This document shows positions 59,276 through 64,000 of a stretch of 64,000 nt of DNA, piece after piece. Location: the NCBI GenBank assembly GCA_024691305.1, contig JAILNS010000028.1, positions 1-64,000 of the forward strand. Direction: 5' to 3'. The notes below the pieces were generated by a model. That model did no database searches. It was not told the DNA's origin and saw only the letters and a program-made list of their open reading frames with translations. The translations under genes were made by a program, and so were the position numbers. Each line of letters opens with the position of its first letter. Position 1 is the stretch's first letter. Source of the stretch: Lachnospiraceae bacterium (lineage in GTDB: Bacteria > Bacillota > Clostridia > Lachnospirales > Lachnospiraceae).

Positions 59276-61963
59276 TTACTCTATATCAACATCTAACATT
59301 TCCGTCGTCATTCTTCTTAAATATATATCCGATAAAACTCCTCCGAATCTGTAGGTCCCTTTAGGAAGCGGTGCGTCAGATACCTCCAGTTGTCCGTCTT
59401 TTTTCACGACGACTGTACCGTCCTTGTCATAGTCAACAAAATTCCCTTCCGCATCATAGCGGTCAAAAACAAACCGGAGAGTATCACCTGCGTTTAGTTT
59501 CAGTAAACCTTTTGTATCAAGAAGCCCACCCATTATCTCACTCGCTAAAGTATCATATCCTGTTACGGTTCCTGATACAGGAGTATCATCTTCATTTTTT
59601 ACGGGATCCCACTCTATATAAAGGACCACGTTTTCACTGCCGTTTCTTACAGCCCGAACCTGACCGGTAAATACATATCCGTCCGCCGTTTCCTTTACCT
59701 GAGTGGCCTCATAGCATACAAGTTCTCCGCCTATATGAACCCAGCTGTCAACCATGCCTATAAGAAGATTGCCCTCCTCATCCTCTTTGCTGATATTATC
59801 AGAACCGATATAACGCATAGCTCCGTCGTTCATCTCATAAACCCTGACCTGACAATCCGTGATCATAGGCACTAAATGATCGGGCAGTTCCACCTTGTAC
59901 CCATCCTCTGTCTCTTCTAACGGAATATCGACCAAAGCCTCGGTGTTATCAAAGTCTTCGAAGCCTTCCACATACCAGTCTTCAGCTGTATAATCGGCTG
60001 CGCTTTCATTGATATACATAAATATATCACTTATATTCAATCCTTCGGAATTAATGAGCTCTACCAGTTCATCTTTGGCATAGTCTTCATTTTCTTTTGC
60101 CTTCTCTTTTTGAACCGCTATTATACTGAAGTAATTATCAAATATCCTGTATTCATCCTTTAGGTTCAGCCGGTCAAGTTCCTCTCTTGTCGCATCATAC
60201 TGACCGATACTGGTTGAAGGGAATGCGATAGCCATTCCGTTTATGTTTTTTGCGGAATTTTTGTTCCGGTACAGAATACTTGACTGTATAGAGTGAATAA
60301 CTTCATCTATCTCCTCATCGGTTCCGTATACATCATCAAAATCGGAATCTTTAAGAATCTCAAGAAAATCAATGATATCTATCTGGCCTTCCGATGTAAA
60401 AGTATATGCCTTACTGCCGGCTGCAGCAAAAGCACCAAAGTTCTCGGGTCCCTTTGTCATTACACTGTCAGACTCAAGCAAAAAATCGGTCAGTTTATCA
60501 TATGCCGGCTTAACAAGAGTCGTATCGACTAGTGACAATGTGGCTACGATATCTTTTTCTCCGTCATTTACTATAGTGTTAAGCTGGTCATAACAGGACA
60601 AAAGATCTTTTGCCATATCCTCCGTAGACATGGTCGGATCAGCGGCAAGTTTGCCAAAAGGTGAAGTATAGTACCAGCCAAATCCGCCCTCCACCTCTTC
60701 GGAAGCAAGATAATAATCCGTATACGGTTCGAGGGCTGCTGCTATCTCTATATCCTGCATGAGGCAGGCATCAAAACCGATAAGATCAAATTTTATATCA
60801 CTTTTATCTATTGCTGTTACGAGTTCCTGTACAGACATGATCTCCGATCCTTCCGGATCGTCTTTTTTGATAAGGTCATCCATACCGTAACCCATTATTC
60901 CGCCGCCGTGATCCCAAAGCACAAGCATATACCTGTCTGCGGGATAATTGTCTTTTGCCCATATAAGGAAATCCGAGAGGCTCTCGCCTTCCGACATGCT
61001 GATGGGATCGGCCAGTTCTTGAACGAGTCGCATTTCTCCGCCACTTATCTCATATCTTCCATAAGTTCCGTTTTCGATCTCATCTTCAAACCAGCGATCG
61101 GAACCTCCGGCCTGAACCACAAATTTAAGGGCATTTCCCTGCGTTGTAGTTTCTTTCATCTGGCGGATATTAACACTTGCCAGACCTGACCGGTTCTCCA
61201 GATTTGAACCGATGATATAGCTGAGAACCACAACGTTTTCCGCCTTTGAATAATCGGTAATAAAATGTTCTCTGCTGGGTTCTGTGTCCAAAACACAGGA
61301 AACATCATCGCCCATCATGACTTCTCTGCTTATGTATTCGTCATCTGCGACAATATCTTTTAACTGTTCTTCCAGCGGATCGATTGATATACTGACAAGA
61401 AATTTCGGAGGGACATTTTTGTATGAGAAAAAAGTTACACCAAGCACCAATATTATTATTTCAACAGCAGACACGATAACCAGTGCTATCCTGTTTATTA
61501 TTCTTACTGCCTTGCTGTGCTGTTTTAACGGTTTGAGTGTAAGACCCTCGTACTGCGACCGCCCAAGTCCGAGGATTGGGAGAAAGATAACGGGAAAGAA
61601 AACAAGCCCCAGGTTAAATAATGTCTTTTTCCCAAAAGACTTGCCCAGACGATAATACAACCGGATCAGGAAAATCTGATAAACCAATGCCGAAGCTATG
61701 GTAAAGAGCCATCCCATACTTTCTCTTGTCCCGAGATATAATGCTCCTGCCATACAGACTGCGGCAACTACAAACGGTCGAAAGAAGCTCCTTCTTCTGC
61801 TGAATAAAACCCTGGACAGTTCCATCTCGGCAAGGACCGGTACGGCACATGTCCATTTACGAAGAGGCATCTTCTTTAATACAAGAAAATACCCCACAGA
61901 CATACAAACCCAGCCTATTGCCAATAAGACCAGGTTGTAAAACAACGCTATAAGTAAGATCAT
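59276..61963 (-). CDS. Membrane-anchored clostripain-type (C11) cysteine protease
   Basis: Five or more transmembrane helices fill residues 1-180 (about 5-28, 62-78, 82-100, 118-135, 158-182). The C11 domain follows, with catalytic His in LWDHGGG (His 352) and Cys in FDACLMQD (Cys 400). A beta-rich C-terminal region of about 250 residues (GYDTLASEIMGG and others) may bind substrate. The 895-residue layout with an N-terminal membrane block is unusual for clostripain relatives, which are commonly secreted. GAGGGAG is the ribosome site. Confidence 0.88.
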   Translation of the reverse strand: MILLIALFYNLVLLAIGWVCMSVGYFLVLKKMPLRKWTCAVPVLAEMELSRVLFSRRRSFFRPFVVAAVCMAGALYLGTRESMGWLFTIASALVYQIFLIRLYYRLGKSFGKKTLFNLGLVFFPVIFLPILGLGRSQYEGLTLKPLKQHSKAVRIINRIALVIVSAVEIIILVLGVTFFSYKNVPPKFLVSISIDPLEEQLKDIVADDEYISREVMMGDDVSCVLDTEPSREHFITDYSKAENVVVLSYIIGSNLENRSGLASVNIRQMKETTTQGNALKFVVQAGGSDRWFEDEIENGTYGRYEISGGEMRLVQELADPISMSEGESLSDFLIWAKDNYPADRYMLVLWDHGGGIMGYGMDDLIKKDDPEGSEIMSVQELVTAIDKSDIKFDLIGFDACLMQDIEIAAALEPYTDYYLASEEVEGGFGWYYTSPFGKLAADPTMSTEDMAKDLLSCYDQLNTIVNDGEKDIVATLSLVDTTLVKPAYDKLTDFLLESDSVMTKGPENFGAFAAAGSKAYTFTSEGQIDIIDFLEILKDSDFDDVYGTDEEIDEVIHSIQSSILYRNKNSAKNINGMAIAFPSTSIGQYDATREELDRLNLKDEYRIFDNYFSIIAVQKEKAKENEDYAKDELVELINSEGLNISDIFMYINESAADYTAEDWYVEGFEDFDNTEALVDIPLEETEDGYKVELPDHLVPMITDCQVRVYEMNDGAMRYIGSDNISKEDEEGNLLIGMVDSWVHIGGELVCYEATQVKETADGYVFTGQVRAVRNGSENVVLYIEWDPVKNEDDTPVSGTVTGYDTLASEIMGGLLDTKGLLKLNAGDTLRFVFDRYDAEGNFVDYDKDGTVVVKKDGQLEVSDAPLPKGTYRFGGVLSDIYLRRMTTEMLDVDIE

Positions 61964-62085
61964 GATTTACTCCCTCGTTACAAACATACAAATTATACGT
62001 ATGCATTTTACCATACGATACATTCCTTTGGGAAATCTGTAACGGTTTCAGAATATGTTGTCAGGAATTCCTGCTCCGGACGGAT

Positions 62086-62690
62086 TTAGTCAATACCGCA
62101 CTTTTTCTTTTCAAACCTTATTCGCTCTACCATATATCCGGCATAATCTTTAGAAAGGGTCATATCATATGACGTGACCTTCCCTTCCTCATATTCCCTC
62201 AAAGCATTTGGCAACAGCGAATGATATCTCTCAGGGATATTGCCAAGTCCCCATTCACCGCCTTCCTTCTTGGAAAAACAAGTTCATCTTCAAGATACGC
62301 AAGAATCCTCGCCAGATTCAATATCAGGTACATGGGATCATCTGTTATCTCATCCTCTGCACCGGCTATATCATTCCATATGGAATCTGTATAATCCCGC
62401 ACAGGTACTTCAGCAAAAACCTCTCTGACCGGAGCACCGCACATACACTTGCCCCTATGGTTTATGATCGTAAAATGTGCGGTATGGTCTTTATCCTCCC
62501 CCTTCATTTTGGAAATATAGTCTTCAGGATCATTTATGTACCAATCGAGGTGCGAAACCGAGAAGTGCAATTCAAAAGGAGTAGGATACACAAAAGGGTT
62601 GCATACACCCATTTCGACTACGCTCATCTCTATTCCCTTTGCAGGGCCCTTGCTGTTTAATTCGACAACCATATCCATAACTTTGTCCAT
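62086..62690 (-). pseudogene. Truncated, frameshifted aminoglycoside adenylyltransferase (AadA/DUF4111-like)
   Basis: The frame from 62690 carries the AadA C-terminal domain but lacks the N-terminal nucleotidyltransferase part (no GS-x-x-x-G/DxD motif). After residue 145 the frame changes. A different frame continues with KKEGGEWGLGNIPERYHSLL, then ALREYEEGKVTSYD and KDYAGYMVERIRFEKKKCGID-stop at 62086, as in intact homologues. Adding one T to the T5 run near 62275 would restore it. The piece from 62199 alone ends in an unrelated tail. It is likely decayed, or the T-run is a sequencing error. Confidence 0.75.
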
Positions 62691-62700
62691 GTTTATACTC

Positions 62701-63231
62701 TTACTTTTTTAAGTTTTTTGACAAAAACAGGAGCAGATCGTCATCATTAACGCATGGCGCATATTGTTCCAACACCTTGTTTTGGTACCATACTCCGCTT
62801 CCGTCAGGAATATATCCGCGTTTAACATATATACGCTGAGCAGCACCATAACCGGAGTGAACACCCACAGCCAGAAATACCATATCCGACAGCCTGGCTG
62901 CTTCACTTTCCGCTACATCGAGCAACTTATTGCCAATTCCTTTTCCATGGATGTCAAAGAACACTGTCAGATCAACTATTTCAGGAATGTCCATTCCGCC
63001 CCATGGGCCCTCTGTCGGATGAAGGACCAGCGTGCACTGCCCCTTGACTGCTCCTTCATATTCTGCAATGAATACAAGCCTTTCGCCTTCTTCCTGTTCT
63101 TTGTAATAATCCTCATAAATCTTTATCTGTGGATGCCATCCATATGAAAGATATGTATCATAAAGGATCTCTGCATCCTCCGGTACCATGCTTCTGATCT
63201 TCAAAGTCCCGTCGTCATAGTATGTTTTCAT
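62701..63231 (-). CDS. GNAT-family N-acetyltransferase
   Basis: The 176-residue protein has the GNAT acetyl-CoA fold, seen in EYEGAVKGQCTLVL, VDLTVFFDIHGKGIGNKLLDVAE (the R/Q-x-x-G-x-G/A loop region) and YVKRGYIPDGSGVWY. The acceptor is unknown. AAAGGTG precedes the start. It stands beside an adenylyltransferase remnant and a P-loop kinase, a grouping seen in resistance-like accessory genes. Confidence 0.85.
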   Translation of the reverse strand: MKTYYDDGTLKIRSMVPEDAEILYDTYLSYGWHPQIKIYEDYYKEQEEGERLVFIAEYEGAVKGQCTLVLHPTEGPWGGMDIPEIVDLTVFFDIHGKGIGNKLLDVAESEAARLSDMVFLAVGVHSGYGAAQRIYVKRGYIPDGSGVWYQNKVLEQYAPCVNDDDLLLFLSKNLKK

Positions 63232-63251
63232 GTTTTCACCTTTTCTATGAT

Positions 63252-63806
63252 TTATCGCACTTCGTAATCATCAAGTTCTATTTCTCTGATCGTCTCTTCC
63301 GGGGTTTTATCAGTGTTATCATAAATATGTCCGGCATTCTCCGGGAGCGAATCAAGTTTTCTTTTTAAGAACTTTGCTCTTTCGATCATATCCACATCTC
63401 CACGATCACGAATACGTCTTTCCAGTTCATCTTCCGTGGCAGTAAGAACAATGTAATACAGCCTTGAATTGTGCGCAGAAGCAAGCTCCCTGACTCTGGG
63501 GAATTCATCTTCAATCACATAATCGATAAGTACATCTATCCCCTGACTGAGCACTCTGCCGGCCGTGGTTATAATACAGTCCCAATTAAACCTAAGTATA
63601 TCTTCCCACATCACAGTATCTGAGGCTTCTCCATTTATAAAGAAATCGCCCTTATCTTCCGGCTCCACAAATCCGGCATGAAAATCATCTCCATGAATAA
63701 CATAAACTGTTTTTCCGCTTTCAGAAACCAGTTGTCTTGCATACCCATCTGTAAAGGTCGATTTGCCGGTCCCGCATGGACCGGATACAAAAATAATCTT
63801 GTTCAT
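63252..63806 (-). CDS. Uncharacterised P-loop kinase
   Basis: The 184-residue protein opens with Walker A VSGPCGTGKSTFTDGYA and has an acidic HGDDFHAGF, a DVLIDYVIED strand and an Arg-rich lid (TEDELERRIRDRGD). It resembles small-molecule kinases of the AAA_33/Cpt type. The substrate cannot be read from sequence. It starts 20 bp before the GNAT gene on the same strand. Confidence 0.8.
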   Translation of the reverse strand: MNKIIFVSGPCGTGKSTFTDGYARQLVSESGKTVYVIHGDDFHAGFVEPEDKGDFFINGEASDTVMWEDILRFNWDCIITTAGRVLSQGIDVLIDYVIEDEFPRVRELASAHNSRLYYIVLTATEDELERRIRDRGDVDMIERAKFLKRKLDSLPENAGHIYDNTDKTPEETIREIELDDYEVR

Positions 63807-63809
63807 GAA

Positions 63810-63980
63810 TTAAATTCCTGTTCTTAAAACATTAAAAATAAATTGTTCAACTGCAACAAATAGACTTCCAAGCACAACATCTATTATATGTACTATTGGA
63901 ACAACTAAAAACATCCCCCAAAACACTATAGCATATGCAGTTGATGTCCATGGCTTTTTTATTGTCCATAAGAAAGACAA
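63810..63980 (-). CDS. Possible small or partial membrane protein at the right edge
   Basis: A frame ending in TAA just before the kinase gene reads KKPWTSTAYAIVFWGM, a hydrophobic stretch, and IFNVLRTGI-stop, with one or two membrane helices. A stop at 63987-63989 limits it, leaving only weak starts such as TTG at 63980 with no ribosome site. It may be a small protein or the 3' part of a frameshifted gene. Confidence 0.3.
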   Translation of the reverse strand: MSFLWTIKKPWTSTAYAIVFWGMFLVVPIVHIIDVVLGSLFVAVEQFIFNVLRTGI

Positions 63981-64000
63981 GCAGCTCTAATGCTTAATGC

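Overview
The window reads like a chromosomal segment of a low-to-mid GC anaerobic Firmicute, most likely a Lachnospiraceae member of the Butyrivibrio/Pseudobutyrivibrio kind. That placement is inferred from protein style and gene content: lysS-greA-dusB-birA order, a standalone small alarmone synthetase, a flavin reductase-rubredoxin fusion, an Fe-alcohol dehydrogenase, and several uncharacterised families I associate with that group. Almost all genes lie on the minus strand. The plus-strand exceptions are an IS30-type transposase fragment at the left edge, an HD-GYP protein, the Fe-alcohol dehydrogenase and a hybrid histidine kinase.

Layout. 1-1200: insertion-sequence debris. 1212-15389: housekeeping block (lysS, greA, dusB, a conserved unknown, birA, SPFH/NfeD membrane pair, an SleB-like wall hydrolase, a SpoU-type rRNA methyltransferase, pfkA, dnaE, metK behind a SAM-I riboswitch). 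15797-20458: HD-GYP, murA, an M23 peptidase and its coiled-coil partner. 20738-32664: a tightly packed, apparently single transcription unit of eleven genes (radical SAM protein, FAD oxidoreductase, two large multi-spanning membrane proteins with GT-C-like acidic loops, a small membrane protein, MBOAT acyltransferase, SGNH-like partner, two unknowns, a UDP-sugar pyrophosphorylase and a small alarmone synthetase). It looks like an undescribed surface-glycan assembly and acylation locus. 32721-41610: acyltransferase 3, truA, an esterase, beta-galactosidase with its LacI regulator, citrate synthase, and a flavin reductase-rubredoxin protein. 41740-46508: heterodimeric ABC exporter and a diguanylate cyclase. 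46640-48325: a repeat-dense island around one unrecognised gene. 48296-54266: a GMP synthase lacking its glutaminase domain, Fe-ADH, an MFS permease and a hybrid histidine kinase. 54311-64000: HAD phosphatase, flavin reductase, membrane protein, aminotransferase, 1-Cys peroxiredoxin, ArsC-like protein, membrane-anchored clostripain-type protease, a broken aminoglycoside adenylyltransferase remnant, a GNAT and a P-loop kinase.

The most unusual signal is not a gene. At least eight gene ends carry short tandem duplications that include or directly abut the stop codon (dusB, nfeD, a DUF6077-like gene, the GGDEF gene, the gene ending at 46713, guaA, the histidine kinase, the peroxiredoxin). There is also a 23-bp x4 array in the promoter region between the MFS and kinase genes, and a 73-bp x3.3 array of potential RNA hairpins upstream of the unknown gene. 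Near-consensus sigma-A promoters with 17-bp spacing can be read directly in front of greA, the wall hydrolase, the HD-GYP gene, murA and the coiled-coil gene.
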